DNA from: Vibrio sp. JPW-9-11-11
GTDB lineage: Bacteria > Pseudomonadota > Gammaproteobacteria > Enterobacterales > Vibrionaceae
Direction: 5' to 3'
Length of the DNA stretch: 64,000 nucleotides
Assembly: GCF_013369335.1 (NCBI RefSeq)
Contig: NZ_SZQJ01000004.1
Coordinates: forward strand, 186,001 to 250,000
Position 1 is the stretch's first letter, and the number at the start of each line of letters is the position of its first letter. The notes under the pieces were generated by a model. The model was not told the origin of the DNA and ran no database searches. It saw only the letters and a list, made by a program, of their open reading frames with translations. This document shows, piece by piece, positions 37,678 through 47,836 of this stretch. The position numbers were made by a program, and so were the translations under genes.

Positions 37678-38796
37678 ATGCAACACGAATCTCCGATCAA
37701 ACGTCGCCCATCGACTCGTATCTACGTGGGCGATGTACCTATTGGTGACGGCGCCCCTATAGCGGTGCAGTCAATGACCAACACACGTACAACAGACGTT
37801 GCGGCGACTGTTGCGCAGATCAAATCACTGGAAAATGTGGGTGCAGATATCGTCCGTGTCTCTGTACCGACCATGGACGCTGCTGAAGCGTTCAAACAGA
37901 TCAAACAGCAAGTCAATATCCCGCTAGTGGCGGATATTCACTTTGACTATCGTATCGCGTTAAAAGTGGCAGAATACGGCGTCGACTGTTTGCGTATTAA
38001 CCCGGGTAACATCGGTAACGAAGAGCGTATTCGCGCAGTGGTCGATTGTGCTCGCGACAAAAATATTCCGATTCGTATTGGTGTCAACGGTGGCTCGCTG
38101 GAGAAAGATATCCAGATGAAATATGGCGAACCGACACCAGAAGCTCTTGTAGAATCAGCGATGCGTCATGTCGATATTTTAGATCGCCTTAACTTCGATC
38201 AGTTTAAAGTGAGCGTGAAAGCGTCGGATGTCTTTTTGGCGGTCGACTCGTACCGTCTACTGGCTAAAAAGATCGATCAACCCCTGCACTTAGGCATCAC
38301 TGAAGCGGGCGGTGCGCGCGCAGGCGCAGTGAAATCATCGGTTGGCCTAGGCATGCTGCTAGCTGAAGGGATTGGCGATACGCTACGTATCTCACTCGCC
38401 GCCAACCCGGTGGAAGAGATCAAAGTCGGCTTCGATATTTTGAAGTCTTTGCGCATCCGCTCACGCGGCATCAACTTTATTGCCTGCCCAAGTTGTTCAC
38501 GCCAAGAATTTGATGTGATCGGCACTGTCAACGCGCTTGAAGAGCGCCTTGAAGACATCATTACTCCGATGGATGTGTCGATTATCGGTTGTGTGGTCAA
38601 TGGTCCCGGCGAGGCGGAAGTCTCTCATCTAGGTTTAGCGGGCAGTAATAAGAAGAGCGCTTTCTACGAAGACGGTAAGCGTCAAAAAGAGCGTTTCGAC
38701 AATCAAGACTTGGTCGCTCAGTTAGAGGCTAAGATTCGCGCCAAAGCAGCAGTGATGGATGAGCAGAACCGCATCAACATCAAAGTGCAAGGTTAA
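37678..38796 (+). CDS. ispG: 4-Hydroxy-3-methylbut-2-enyl-diphosphate synthase IspG
   Basis: Penultimate step of the MEP isoprenoid pathway; a 4Fe-4S enzyme. 372 residues, same as E. coli. Starts [26 protein letters not shown]-barrel part [12 protein letters not shown], and cluster ligands CPSCSRQ with the later Cys and Glu in [12 protein letters not shown]. It lies in the conserved rodZ-ispG-hisS order; eight bases separate it from rodZ. Confidence 0.98.
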   Translation: MQHESPIKRRPSTRIYVGDVPIGDGAPIAVQSMTNTRTTDVAATVAQIKSLENVGADIVRVSVPTMDAAEAFKQIKQQVNIPLVADIHFDYRIALKVAEYGVDCLRINPGNIGNEERIRAVVDCARDKNIPIRIGVNGGSLEKDIQMKYGEPTPEALVESAMRHVDILDRLNFDQFKVSVKASDVFLAVDSYRLLAKKIDQPLHLGITEAGGARAGAVKSSVGLGMLLAEGIGDTLRISLAANPVEEIKVGFDILKSLRIRSRGINFIACPSCSRQEFDVIGTVNALEERLEDIITPMDVSIIGCVVNGPGEAEVSHLGLAGSNKKSAFYEDGKRQKERFDNQDLVAQLEAKIRAKAAVMDEQNRINIKVQG

Positions 38797-38807
38797 TCTC
38801 AACCAAG

Positions 38808-38836
38808 ATTACGGTAAGTAATTAACATTACGGTAA
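38808..38836 (+). repeat. Short direct repeat before hisS
   Basis: ATTACGGTAA occurs at 38808-38817 and 38827-38836, 19 bases apart, in the 45-base gap between ispG and hisS. The second copy lies where the ribosome binding site of hisS should be. No function is assigned. Confidence 0.4.
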
Positions 38837-38841
38837 ATATT

Positions 38842-40110
38842 GTGGCAAAAACAATTCAAGCAATTCGAGGCATGAACGATTGCCTCCCAACTCAATCTCC
38901 ACTGTGGCAGAAACTCGAAAACACGGTAAAAAACGTGATTAGCGCATACGGTTACAATGAAGTGCGCATGCCGATTGTTGAAGAAACAAATCTGTTCAGT
39001 CGTGCTGTTGGTGAAGAGACCGATGTGGTTTCAAAAGAGATGTACACCTTCGATGATCGCAATGGCGACAGTTTAACCTTGCGCCCTGAGGGGACGGCAG
39101 GTTGTGTACGTTCATGTATTCAAAATAGCCTTATCAACCGTGACGAACAGCGTCTTTGGTACATGGGGCCGATGTTCCGCCACGAGCGTCCACAAAAAGG
39201 TCGATACCGTCAGTTCCACCAGTGTGGGGTAGAGGTGTTTGGTCTCAATGGTCCAGACGTTGACGCAGAGCTTATCATGATGACAGCCCGCCTATGGCGC
39301 GAGCTGGGTATCGATCAGCACGTCCGTTTAGAGCTCAATTCAATTGGTTCTGTCGAAGACCGCGCGGATTATCGTACCGCTTTGGTTGCTTTCTTAGAAA
39401 AACATGTCGACATTCTCGACGATGACTCAAAGCGTCGTATGCACACTAACCCTCTGCGCGTACTTGATACCAAGAACCCAGAGATCCAAGCCGTTCTTGG
39501 TGACGCACCACGTCTGTCTGACTACCTGGGCGAAGAGTCAAAGCAACATTTTGCTGGCTTGTGTGAACTTCTTGATGCGGCAGGTATCGAATACACAGTT
39601 AACCAGCGACTGGTGCGTGGTTTAGATTATTACAACCGTACCGTTTTTGAATGGATTACAGAGAGCCTTGGCGCTCAAGGTACCGTTTGTGGTGGTGGGC
39701 GTTACGACGGCTTGGTAGAGCAACTCGGCGGAAAAGCAACGCCCGCGGTGGGCTTTGCCATGGGCTTAGAGCGTTTGGTCTTGATGCTCGAAACGTTAGA
39801 GCTTACCGAAGTACGTCGCAGCGTCGATGTGTACATGGTCACCGCTGGGGAAGGCACCATGATGGCAGGCATGAAGCTGGCAGAGTCATTACGTGAGCAA
39901 GTTCCAGGGCTTCGTGTTATGAACCACTTTGGTGGCGGCAACTTTAAGAAGCAGTTTAAGCGTGCTGACAAAGTCGGGGCCGCAGTGGCACTTGTGCTAG
40001 GTGAGAACGAAGTGGCCGATGGTACGGTTGTGCTTAAAGATCTCATTGGTGGTAGCCAAGACACGTTCAGTCAAAACGACGTTATGGCCAAGCTCTCAGA
40101 GCTGGTTTAA
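38842..40110 (+). CDS. hisS: Histidyl-tRNA synthetase
   Basis: Class II aminoacyl-tRNA synthetase, 422 residues (E. coli 424). GTG start ([16 protein letters not shown]). Motif 2 [19 protein letters not shown], histidine-binding motif [16 protein letters not shown] and motif 3 [14 protein letters not shown]...[15 protein letters not shown] are intact, with a C-terminal anticodon-binding domain ([11 protein letters not shown] onward). The ribosome binding site is poor. Confidence 0.98.
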   Translation: MAKTIQAIRGMNDCLPTQSPLWQKLENTVKNVISAYGYNEVRMPIVEETNLFSRAVGEETDVVSKEMYTFDDRNGDSLTLRPEGTAGCVRSCIQNSLINRDEQRLWYMGPMFRHERPQKGRYRQFHQCGVEVFGLNGPDVDAELIMMTARLWRELGIDQHVRLELNSIGSVEDRADYRTALVAFLEKHVDILDDDSKRRMHTNPLRVLDTKNPEIQAVLGDAPRLSDYLGEESKQHFAGLCELLDAAGIEYTVNQRLVRGLDYYNRTVFEWITESLGAQGTVCGGGRYDGLVEQLGGKATPAVGFAMGLERLVLMLETLELTEVRRSVDVYMVTAGEGTMMAGMKLAESLREQVPGLRVMNHFGGGNFKKQFKRADKVGAAVALVLGENEVADGTVVLKDLIGGSQDTFSQNDVMAKLSELV

Positions 40111-40170
40111 TTATTTATCAAATATCTCAGTGGTGATGACAGTCACCACTTTGGCTTAAGAGGACAGGAA

Positions 40171-40785
40171 GTGGAACTCTACGATACTGAAGAACAACAA
40201 GTAGAAGCGATCAAAGATTGGTGGAAAGAGAACGGCAAAGCGGTGATCTTTGGTGCCGTTGTTGGTCTGGGTGGTCTATTTGGTTGGCGTTACTATCAAG
40301 ACTCAGTGATTGCCGCTCAAGAAGCCGCCTCTGAAAGTTATACTCAAGCGGTACAGCAACTTGCCGAGCAAGGCGCGAGTGCGGAGTCGGGAGTACAGAC
40401 TTTTATTGAAGCGAATAAAGAGACTGAATATGCCACACTGGCCGCGCTTCAGTTGGCCAAAGTCCAAGTAGAGGCAGGCAATCTTGACGAAGCCGTGGCT
40501 CAGCTTGAGTGGGCAAAAAGTTCGACGCAAGACACTGCACTGGCTGCCGTTATCAATTATCGTCTCGCTCGTGTTAAAGCGGAGCAAGGGGAGTTCGACA
40601 GTGCTATCGCACAACTGGCTAACATTGACGATCAAAGTTGGGCCGGTCGAGTGGCTGAGCTCAAAGGTGATATCTTGCTGCGCAAAGGAGATGAGCAGGG
40701 CGCGTACGCCGCTTACACCGAATCGCAGCAGTCAGGTGATGCGAGCCAAACGCTGCAGCTTAAATTGGATGATCTAGCCAAGTAA
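40171..40785 (+). CDS. yfgM: YfgM, SecYEG ancillary TPR protein
   Basis: Inner-membrane protein of 204 residues, GTG start with AGGA upstream. A short cytoplasmic segment (MELYDTEEQQVEAIKDWWKENGK) precedes one membrane helix (about 24-41, AVIFGAVVGLGGLFGW); the periplasmic remainder has TPR-like helices (ATLAALQLAKVQVEAGNLDEAVAQLEWA and following). In E. coli YfgM works with PpiD at the SecYEG translocon. bamB starts nine bases after its stop. Confidence 0.93.
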   Translation: MELYDTEEQQVEAIKDWWKENGKAVIFGAVVGLGGLFGWRYYQDSVIAAQEAASESYTQAVQQLAEQGASAESGVQTFIEANKETEYATLAALQLAKVQVEAGNLDEAVAQLEWAKSSTQDTALAAVINYRLARVKAEQGEFDSAIAQLANIDDQSWAGRVAELKGDILLRKGDEQGAYAAYTESQQSGDASQTLQLKLDDLAK

Positions 40786-40794
40786 GGGCACTGG

Positions 40795-41955
40795 ATGAAG
40801 AATTTGCTTAAAAAAGCCCTTGCAAGCGCAATATGTATCGGTGTGTTGGCCGGGTGTGCCAGCGAAGAAGATACCGTTATCATGGCGCCAGTGCCTCAAG
40901 TTAGTAGTGAATTTACCCCCACGAGTCAGTGGAGCAATTCAGTGGGTAATGGCGTCGGTCAGTATTACTCCAAGTTAACGCCTGAGTATGCCTATGATAA
41001 GGTCTTTGTTGCCAGCCGAGATGGCATGGTCAAGGCGCTTGACCCTCAAAATGGCACCCTCATTTGGCAAGCAGATGTTGAAGGGGATGTCTCTGCCCGA
41101 CTATCAGGTGGTATCACGGCAGGCTACGGACAAATCTTTATTGGTAGCGAAAATGGGCACGTGTTCGCTTTCGATCAAGAAACCGGTGAGCTGAACTGGC
41201 AAGCAAAAGTGGATGGCGAAGTTCTGGCCGCACCCGCGACCGATAGCAATTTGGTTATCATTCACACCAACAAAGGTATTTTGCTGGCTCTAGACCAAGT
41301 GACTGGCGAGTCTAAATGGACGATTAGTACTGAAGTGCCAAACTTAACATTGCGTGGCAACAGCGCTCCCGTTACCGCTTCAGGTGGTGTGTTCTGGGGA
41401 ACAGCAAATGGACGTTTGGCCGCAGCGATTGTTGAGCGTGGTCAGTTGATCTGGCAGCAACCTATCGGCAAACCGCAGGGCGCGACTGAAATTGACCGTT
41501 TGGTTGACGTCGATGCTTCCCCTCTGATTCTTGGAAGTTCGCTGTATATCGTTGGTTACAACGGTCAGTTGACTGCCATTGATTTGCGCTCGGGTAAGCC
41601 TGCGTGGAAACGCAATTACTCGTCAGCCTCCGATTTGGCGAGTGATGCCAGTCGTCTTTATGTCGTCACAGAGAACGATCATCTGATCGCTGTTGATGCT
41701 CGTAGCGGCACTGAACTGTGGAATAATGATCAATTAGAAAACCGTTTAGTCACATCGCCAGTGATTATCGACTCTTATTTGGTGGTCGGTGATAGTGAAG
41801 GCTATTTGTACTGGCTTGAGCGTGATAGCGGTGATTTTGTTTCGATGCAGCAAGTTGACTCAAGTGGTTTTGCTGTCGGGCCGCTACCACTCGAAGACGG
41901 TTATGTGCTGATCACTCGCGATGGCGATGTAAAGAAACTAACGATTAACGAGTAA
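40795..41955 (+). CDS. bamB: Outer membrane assembly factor BamB
   Basis: Lipoprotein of the BAM complex that inserts beta-barrel proteins into the outer membrane. 386 residues. Lipoprotein signal with lipobox LAGC, Cys 21. The mature protein is an eight-bladed PQQ-type beta-propeller; blade motifs such as GTLIWQADVEGDV, GELNWQAKVDGEV and GKPAWKRNYSSA repeat through the length. Co-transcribed with yfgM; a terminator follows. Confidence 0.96.
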   Translation: MKNLLKKALASAICIGVLAGCASEEDTVIMAPVPQVSSEFTPTSQWSNSVGNGVGQYYSKLTPEYAYDKVFVASRDGMVKALDPQNGTLIWQADVEGDVSARLSGGITAGYGQIFIGSENGHVFAFDQETGELNWQAKVDGEVLAAPATDSNLVIIHTNKGILLALDQVTGESKWTISTEVPNLTLRGNSAPVTASGGVFWGTANGRLAAAIVERGQLIWQQPIGKPQGATEIDRLVDVDASPLILGSSLYIVGYNGQLTAIDLRSGKPAWKRNYSSASDLASDASRLYVVTENDHLIAVDARSGTELWNNDQLENRLVTSPVIIDSYLVVGDSEGYLYWLERDSGDFVSMQQVDSSGFAVGPLPLEDGYVLITRDGDVKKLTINE

Positions 41956-41976
41956 TCGTGTGATATAATTCACATT

Positions 41977-42012
41977 CGGCTCCTAGCTGGCAACAGTTGG
42001 GAGCCGTTTGTT
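41977..42012 (+). terminator. Terminator of bamB
   Basis: CGGCTCC (41977-41983) pairs with GGAGCCG (42000-42006); an inner CTG/CAG pair extends it. TTTGTTCGTTTT follows. The T-run is interrupted, so efficiency is uncertain. Confidence 0.65.
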
Positions 42013-42032
42013 CGTTTTAGACCCAAAGTAAC

Positions 42033-42093
42033 ATGTGGTTATAGGTAAAGTGCTCAGCAATGACATAGTTTGAGTGGTTACCTATAACTACAT
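42033..42093. repeat. Long inverted repeat upstream of der
   Basis: ATGTGGTTATAGGTAA (42033-42048) and TTACCTATAACTACAT (42078-42093) form a 16-bp inverted repeat with one mismatch that is still a G-U pair in RNA. The 29-base loop has no obvious motif. The der start is 28 bases further on. No T-run follows, so this is not a terminator. Confidence 0.8.
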
Positions 42094-42120
42094 AAAGAAA
42101 AGAATATTGTAGAGGTTGTT

Positions 42121-43608
42121 ATGGTACCTGTTGTTGCGCTTGTTGGGCGTCCAAATGTTGGTAAGTCGACATTGTTTAACCGACTGACTCGTACTCGCGA
42201 CGCATTGGTTGCGGATTTCCCAGGCTTAACTCGTGACCGTAAGTACGGCCAAGCCAAGCTTGGTGAACATGAATTTATCGTTATCGATACCGGTGGTATT
42301 GATGGCACCGAAGAAGGTGTCGAGACCAAAATGGCAGAGCAGTCACTGGCCGCTATCGACGAGGCAGATGTGGTTCTGTTTATGGTCGATGGGCGCGCTG
42401 GCCTGACACCGTCAGATATCGCTATCGCCAGCCACCTGCGTAAAATCGAAAAACCTTCGATGCTGGTGGTGAACAAAGTCGACGGTATTGACGCTGATGC
42501 AGCCTCGGCTGATTTTTGGCAACTCGGTGTTGAAAACATGTACCAAATTGCCGCAGCTCATGGCCGAGGCGTTGGCGCATTGATCGACCGCGCACTGAAC
42601 CCTTTTGCCGAGAAAATGGCGGAGGAAGCCAACGGCGAAATCGAAGACTTAACCGAATTCGAAGATGGCGAAGAAGAGAAGTTAGAATACAGTGAAGAAG
42701 AGGCGGAAGCTGAGTTTAAGCGTTTGCAAGATCAACCGATCAAGCTGGCGATTATTGGCCGTCCGAACGTGGGGAAATCGACACTCACAAACCGCATCTT
42801 AGGTGAAGAGCGTGTCGTTGTTTATGATATGCCGGGCACCACACGTGATTCTATCTATATACCGATGGAACGCGATGGGCGTGAATATGTACTGATTGAT
42901 ACCGCCGGTGTACGTCGTCGTAAGCGCATTAACGAAACCGTAGAGAAGTTCTCGGTGGTTAAAACGTTAAAAGCGGTAGAGGATGCCAACGTTGTTCTTT
43001 TGGTCATTGATGCACGCGAAAATATCTCCGATCAAGATTTGAGCCTACTTGGCTTTGCTCTTAATGCTGGTCGCTCTATCGTTATTGCGGTCAATAAGTG
43101 GGATGGCTTGGATATGGACGTCAAAGAGCACGTTAAGAAAGAGCTCGACCGTCGTTTGGGTTTTGTTGATTTCGCCCGTATTCACTTTATTTCTGCTTTA
43201 CATGGCACGGGTGTGGGTCACCTGTTTGAGTCGGTTCAAGAGGCGTACAAGTCAGCGACGACTCGCGTTGGAACCTCTGTACTCACCCGTATTATGAAGA
43301 TGGCGACCGAAGATCACCAACCACCTTTGGTTCGTGGTCGCCGTGTGAAACTGAAATATGCGCACGCAGGGGGATACAACCCACCGATCGTGGTTATTCA
43401 TGGTAACCAAGTGAACGAACTCCCAGATTCGTATAAACGTTATCTGATGAACTACTTCCGTAAGTCATTGGAAATCATGGGAACACCAATCCGAATTCAG
43501 TTCCAAAACAGCGATAACCCATTTGAGGGTAAATCGAACAAGATGACATTGTCTCAAGAGCGTAAACGTAAACGCTTGATGGGGATGATGAAAAATCGTA
43601 AAAAGTAA
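42121..43608 (+). CDS. der: Ribosome biogenesis GTPase Der
   Basis: Essential GTPase with two G domains in tandem that acts in 50S subunit maturation. 495 residues. First G domain: [13 protein letters not shown] (7-19), DTGGIDG, NKVDG. Second: [13 protein letters not shown] (about 215-227), [15 protein letters not shown]-terminal KH-like domain ([28 protein letters not shown]) follows. The linker between the G domains is acidic ([19 protein letters not shown]). GAGG seven bases before the ATG is the ribosome binding site. Confidence 0.98.
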   Translation: MVPVVALVGRPNVGKSTLFNRLTRTRDALVADFPGLTRDRKYGQAKLGEHEFIVIDTGGIDGTEEGVETKMAEQSLAAIDEADVVLFMVDGRAGLTPSDIAIASHLRKIEKPSMLVVNKVDGIDADAASADFWQLGVENMYQIAAAHGRGVGALIDRALNPFAEKMAEEANGEIEDLTEFEDGEEEKLEYSEEEAEAEFKRLQDQPIKLAIIGRPNVGKSTLTNRILGEERVVVYDMPGTTRDSIYIPMERDGREYVLIDTAGVRRRKRINETVEKFSVVKTLKAVEDANVVLLVIDARENISDQDLSLLGFALNAGRSIVIAVNKWDGLDMDVKEHVKKELDRRLGFVDFARIHFISALHGTGVGHLFESVQEAYKSATTRVGTSVLTRIMKMATEDHQPPLVRGRRVKLKYAHAGGYNPPIVVIHGNQVNELPDSYKRYLMNYFRKSLEIMGTPIRIQFQNSDNPFEGKSNKMTLSQERKRKRLMGMMKNRKK

Positions 43609-43634
43609 CGCCTGTTTCAATGCACACTAGAGTT

Positions 43635-43665
43635 AAAGCGCCGATATCATATCGGCGCTTTTTTT
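43635..43665 (+). terminator. Terminator of der
   Basis: AAAGCGCCGATAT (43635-43647) and ATATCGGCGCTTT (43649-43661) form a near-continuous palindrome followed by T residues to 43665. It lies 27 bases after der. Confidence 0.93.
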
Positions 43666-43678
43666 AAGGAACAACATC

Positions 43679-44539
43679 ATGAATCCGACCATCATTCGTT
43701 TTTGTCACGCAACATGGCAACTTCAATCACACGTTCAGCGAGTAGAGCTAGGCAGTGATTTTCTTTATGTCGTGACAGAACAAACGCCTTTTCATCCCGT
43801 CAGTCACATTTGGCCAGACCATCCGGCGGACCAAGGATATCTCAATGGTCATGCTGTACTTGATTGCCAAGTCGGTGCGGTCGAGTTGGTCAGTGGTGAG
43901 CTCTACGTTGGAAAGGCGATTCCGGTAAAACGAGACGAGCCTGGTTGGGTATTTGTTGTGGTGCATTGCCTAGCAAAAGAGGTCGATGGTATTGATGTGC
44001 GACAGCACGTTGAGCTGGTGGTGGATAAAGCGCATCAGCAGGCGTTGAGCCGCGGGCATAGTGCAGGGCATTTGGCCTATTTGGCACTCAATAAGGTGCT
44101 TGTCGAGCAGCAATACTGGCGTAAAGACGCCGAGCGCAAAGATCCTCACGGCTACTATGATTTTAACAGTTACGCACAGGTCACCAGTTTTGTTACGCCA
44201 GAACGATGCACTGACACCTATCGCTTGGGGAAAACACTGCGCAAACGAGGCCTAAACAGCGGTGATATGTTGGCTAATCTGAGCGATATAGAGCACAAGG
44301 TGAATGCACAGCTTTGTCAATGGTTAGCCTTGTCGGCCGCGATTGAAATAGAGTGTCATGGTGAAAGCCTCACCGATTCACGTTATTGGCAGTGCGATCT
44401 AGGGGAAGGAGCGGTGGCGATCATCCCGTGCGGTGGTACACACGCACAAAGCTTAAGTGAGTTTGCCACAATAGAGGTCACACTCACTCAGCTTGACGAA
44501 CAACATATCGAGATGCTGACTCTGGTGCGTCCACAATAA
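43679..44539 (+). CDS. Alanyl-tRNA editing protein, AlaX-like
   Basis: A 286-residue protein with the marks of the stand-alone editing domain related to AlaRS: HSAGH (His127 and His131, in RGHSAGHLAYLAL) and CGGTH (Cys251 and His255, in IPCGGTHAQSLSEF). These four are the zinc ligands of AlaX proteins, which hydrolyse Ser-tRNA(Ala) or Gly-tRNA(Ala). The N-terminal part (about 1-100) resembles the barrel of AlaX-M. AAGGAA lies six bases before the ATG. There is no AlaRS gene near. Substrate preference is not readable from the sequence. Confidence 0.83.
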   Translation: MNPTIIRFCHATWQLQSHVQRVELGSDFLYVVTEQTPFHPVSHIWPDHPADQGYLNGHAVLDCQVGAVELVSGELYVGKAIPVKRDEPGWVFVVVHCLAKEVDGIDVRQHVELVVDKAHQQALSRGHSAGHLAYLALNKVLVEQQYWRKDAERKDPHGYYDFNSYAQVTSFVTPERCTDTYRLGKTLRKRGLNSGDMLANLSDIEHKVNAQLCQWLALSAAIEIECHGESLTDSRYWQCDLGEGAVAIIPCGGTHAQSLSEFATIEVTLTQLDEQHIEMLTLVRPQ

Positions 44540-44543
44540 AATC

Positions 44544-44570
44544 AAAGCCCGCCGAAGCGGGCTTTATTGT
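44544..44570. terminator. Bidirectional terminator between the AlaX-like gene and the DASS transporter
   Basis: AAAGCCCGC (44544-44552), loop CGAA, GCGGGCTTT (44557-44565). The TTTATTG on plus and TTTGATTTTATTG on minus allow it to serve both convergent genes. Confidence 0.85.
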
Positions 44571-45976
44571 TACCACATTCCGAGAATTTTCCACCAGGCA
44601 CCGCCAATGAAGAAAAATACAGGAATGACGATGAGTGAAAAGACAAAACCAATCTTCCACCAGTTTTGTAACGAGAGGAAGCCAGCGCCAAACAGTATTG
44701 GAGCCGGGCCGGAAGAGTAGTGGGTTGTTGACATGTACAGGTTGCTAAATATACCTAACACGATAGCAGCTAACATTGGCGGCGCGCCTGCGGCAATCGC
44801 TATCGCAAGAAACGCAGAATACATAGCACTGATATGGGCCATTGCGCTCGCCATTAAATAGTGACTGTAGTAGTAGACGAGCAGCAGAATCGCTAAGGTA
44901 CTCAACCAGCCATAACCTGATAGTGAATTGGCGATCATGTCACCAAACCAAGCGATAAAACCCAACTTGTTAAGTTGTGCGGCCATCATGACCAATACCG
45001 CGAACCAAGTGATGGTGTGCCAAGCTTCTTTTTCTTGTAACACGGCATCCCAAGTAATCGTGCGGGTAATCAGCAAAAAGACTAATCCCAGCAAGGCCGT
45101 AACGGTTGAGTGAATTCCTAACGTTGGGCCCAGTACCCAGAGACTGACCATCCCAACAAAGGTGATCCCTACCATCCACTCATTGCGAGTCATAGTCCCC
45201 ATTTCGGCCAGCTTCTGCCTGGCGATAAGTCGCATCTCTGGCGTTTTTTTCAACTCAGGTGGAAAGACTAAATACATCACTAGAGGAATAAGAAATAAGC
45301 AGATAATACCTGGAACAATTGCGGCTAACGCCCAAGCGCCCCAAGTGATCTCAACCCCTTGCTCTTTGGCAAAGTTTGCCGCGAGTGGGTTACCGGCCAT
45401 TGAGGTAAGAAACATGGCACAGGTAATCGCGTTGCACTGGAAGATACATTGAACTAGAAAGGCACCGATTTTGTTCTCGGTCCCTTTTTCAGGGTCGGAG
45501 TCATAGGCGTTGGCGACCGAACGAAATAGCGGCGAGATAATCCCCCCACAGCGAGCGGTGGTGCTGGGTGTGGCCGGAGCAAACAGTAAGTCTGTCAGTA
45601 CGAGGCCATAAGCCAAACCAAGTGAGTTATGGCCGAGCTTGGAGATAAACCAATAACCTACTCGACGGCCAAAACCAGTACTGATAAAGCCACGGGAAAT
45701 GAAAAACGCCGCTGCGATCATCCAAATTGTCGGATGTGCAAACCCGGTCAGAGCGGTTCTAATCGGCAGCACATCCAATAGAGTGGCGGCGGTGAGTCCG
45801 ATCAGCGCCATCGCTCCTAAGGGGAGAGGCGCAATGATCAAACTAAGAACCGTGACGACAAAGACAGTCATCATTTGCCAAGCTTGTTCTGTCAGCCCTT
45901 GTGGAATGGGGCTAAACCATAGTATGACCCCTATGATTGCCAGCATGAGTAGCCGCATATTACTTGAAGTTAGCAT
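44570..45976 (-). CDS. DASS family anion (dicarboxylate/citrate-type) transporter
   Basis: Membrane protein of 468 residues with about 12 hydrophobic segments. It belongs to the divalent anion:Na+ symporter family (CitT, SodiT/2-oxoglutarate-malate type): start ILWFSPIPQGLTEQAWQMMTVFVVTV, first substrate loop LLFAPATPSTTARCGGIISPLFRSVA, and second loop YMSTTHYSSGPAPILFGAGF. GGAGG stands eight to four bases before the ATG, a strong site. It is divergent from a CitA/DcuS-type sensor kinase and its response regulator, so the substrate is likely the C4-dicarboxylate or tricarboxylate sensed by that system. Confidence 0.88.
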   Translation of the reverse strand: MLTSSNMRLLMLAIIGVILWFSPIPQGLTEQAWQMMTVFVVTVLSLIIAPLPLGAMALIGLTAATLLDVLPIRTALTGFAHPTIWMIAAAFFISRGFISTGFGRRVGYWFISKLGHNSLGLAYGLVLTDLLFAPATPSTTARCGGIISPLFRSVANAYDSDPEKGTENKIGAFLVQCIFQCNAITCAMFLTSMAGNPLAANFAKEQGVEITWGAWALAAIVPGIICLFLIPLVMYLVFPPELKKTPEMRLIARQKLAEMGTMTRNEWMVGITFVGMVSLWVLGPTLGIHSTVTALLGLVFLLITRTITWDAVLQEKEAWHTITWFAVLVMMAAQLNKLGFIAWFGDMIANSLSGYGWLSTLAILLLVYYYSHYLMASAMAHISAMYSAFLAIAIAAGAPPMLAAIVLGIFSNLYMSTTHYSSGPAPILFGAGFLSLQNWWKIGFVFSLIVIPVFFFIGGAWWKILGMW

Positions 45977-46246
45977 AAAACCCTCCTTAGATTTTTCTCT
46001 AACTTAGCGAGCTCTTGCTATCAAAAAACTGTTATAAATCAAAAAGTCATGTCAGAGGACTTGGCGAGTGTTCACTCTTCAAACTAGAGCAAATCTTGAC
46101 TGAAATAACGTTGAGATTAACGGCATTAAAATAATAAAGCTGATAAACGTCACTAATGAGATCTTGTTCAACTTAGCGGTGATTAGCGCTGAAGTTAGGT
46201 GAACAACCACGTATTCTTGCACTGAATTAACCGAAAGAATCACATC
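45977..46246. other. Gap between DASS transporter and sensor kinase
   Basis: 270 bases shared by two divergent genes. It is AT-rich and must hold both promoters and any response-regulator site, but I could not pick out a convincing -35/-10 pair or repeat. Confidence 0.4.
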
Positions 46247-47836
46247 ATGGCCACGCGAATTTTTCCCCGCTCCTTTACCATGCATCTCACGATACTCCTT
46301 TGTGGTGCACTCACGTTAGGTTCCATTGGATGGTGGTTGGTCGCTACTGAGCGGTTAAACCAGGTACTGGATGAACAAGTTGCGTTGAGGGCCCAAGTTC
46401 AGACTCAGCAACTCGCTCAGTTGCCTTCTTTGATTGCGGCTGTAAAGCGCGGTGACAAGGACCAAGTGGGAGTGATGATTCGTAGGTTGCAACAAGCAAC
46501 CGATGCTGACTTTATTACGGTCAGCGATGAGCGAGGCATCCGTCTTGCCCATCCACTGGCCAATCGTGTTGGCTTGCCGGTCGTGGGGGGAGATATCGAG
46601 CGTGCATTAACTACGGGGGACTCTTATCTGTCCTACAGTGTCGGATCGTTAGGGCCTTCTGTTCGCTATATATCGCCACTCATTGATGACACTGGCACCA
46701 TTGTTGGCATGATAAAAGTCGGTTATTTGCTGCAAACCATCGCAATCTTAAACGAACAAACGTTATCGCCGCTTATTCTGTTTACTATCGTCAGTGTTTT
46801 GTTATCTGGCTTGGCAGCTTGGCGGTTTTCTGAATATATACGTGACAAGATGCAACATATGGAGCCGTGGCAACTGCAGCAGACTTTGCAAACCAGCGCC
46901 GGGGTGTTGCAAGCAGCGCACGAAGGAATATTGGCGCTTAATGCTCAAGGGGAGGTGTATTTGTGTAATGACTCTGCGCAAGAGTTGCTCGGTATCGATA
47001 AAGAACTCAACTTGCCACAACCACTCTCAAACCTATTAGCCGATCCTCAACACTTTCGCTTACACGGCAGCGATTTTATTGACCGACTGGTGCGCATTAA
47101 TGGCCGTAACTTGGTATTGACTCGCGTGACATTGGCGCTTGACCCTGAATCGGAACGAGGGGCTGTATTTAGCCTCCGAGCGCAGAAAGAGCTGCAACTG
47201 CTCTCGAACAAAATTAGCCAGGTAAGCAGCTATTTAGAGTCTATCCGTGTGACTCGCCATGAACATCAAAACAAACTCTCGACGGTCACTGGGCTGTTAC
47301 AACTCGGTCATGTTGACCAAGCGCTCGAAATGCTACTGAGCCAGTCCCAAACGAATCAGGCCAATATGGACAGTGTTGCTCAGTTGCAATCGCTCCCTTT
47401 GATTTCTGGGTTGTTATTGTCGCATTTAGGTAAAGCCGCAGAGAAAAACATCCACGTTGATTTAAGTGAGCTGCACGGTTGGCAGGCGCTGCCTAACAAG
47501 CTCGACGAACAGGCCTTAAGCTCGCTACTGGCCAACTTAATCAATAATAGTATCGAAGCTTTAGAAGGCAGCGAGCAAGGTCAAATTCGGGTTGTCATGT
47601 ACCAAACTCCCAGCGAGCGCGTGCTCGCAGTGGCAAACAATGGTCCTATGATCCAGGTCAGTTTGGATAGCTTATGCCAATTGGGCTTCACAACCAAAAG
47701 TGACTTCCATGAACACGGAATTGGAATGCACTTAGTCCAATCGGTGGTCGAAGCAGCAGAAGGCTATATCGAACTAGACAGCGATCAAGATGAAACCCAG
47801 TTTACTATCTATTTTCCAGAGGTAAGAAATGCATAA
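46247..47836 (+). CDS. CitA/DcuS-type sensor histidine kinase
   Basis: A 529-residue membrane kinase. First membrane segment about 13-32, periplasmic PAS-like (PDC) sensor to about 170 (with GSLGPSVRYISPLIDDTGTIVGMIKVGYL), second segment about 174-193, cytoplasmic PAS (about 215-300, LQAAHEGILALNAQGEVYLCNDSAQELLGI), dimerisation helix with phospho-acceptor His338 in TRHEHQNKLSTVTGLLQL, and HATPase domain (N-box LANLINNSIEAL, HGIGMHLVQSVVE). The H-E-H-Q-N-K-L motif is that of citrate/fumarate sensors. It overlaps the response regulator by eight bases. The divergent DASS transporter is the probable target. Confidence 0.92.
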   Translation: MATRIFPRSFTMHLTILLCGALTLGSIGWWLVATERLNQVLDEQVALRAQVQTQQLAQLPSLIAAVKRGDKDQVGVMIRRLQQATDADFITVSDERGIRLAHPLANRVGLPVVGGDIERALTTGDSYLSYSVGSLGPSVRYISPLIDDTGTIVGMIKVGYLLQTIAILNEQTLSPLILFTIVSVLLSGLAAWRFSEYIRDKMQHMEPWQLQQTLQTSAGVLQAAHEGILALNAQGEVYLCNDSAQELLGIDKELNLPQPLSNLLADPQHFRLHGSDFIDRLVRINGRNLVLTRVTLALDPESERGAVFSLRAQKELQLLSNKISQVSSYLESIRVTRHEHQNKLSTVTGLLQLGHVDQALEMLLSQSQTNQANMDSVAQLQSLPLISGLLLSHLGKAAEKNIHVDLSELHGWQALPNKLDEQALSSLLANLINNSIEALEGSEQGQIRVVMYQTPSERVLAVANNGPMIQVSLDSLCQLGFTTKSDFHEHGIGMHLVQSVVEAAEGYIELDSDQDETQFTIYFPEVRNA

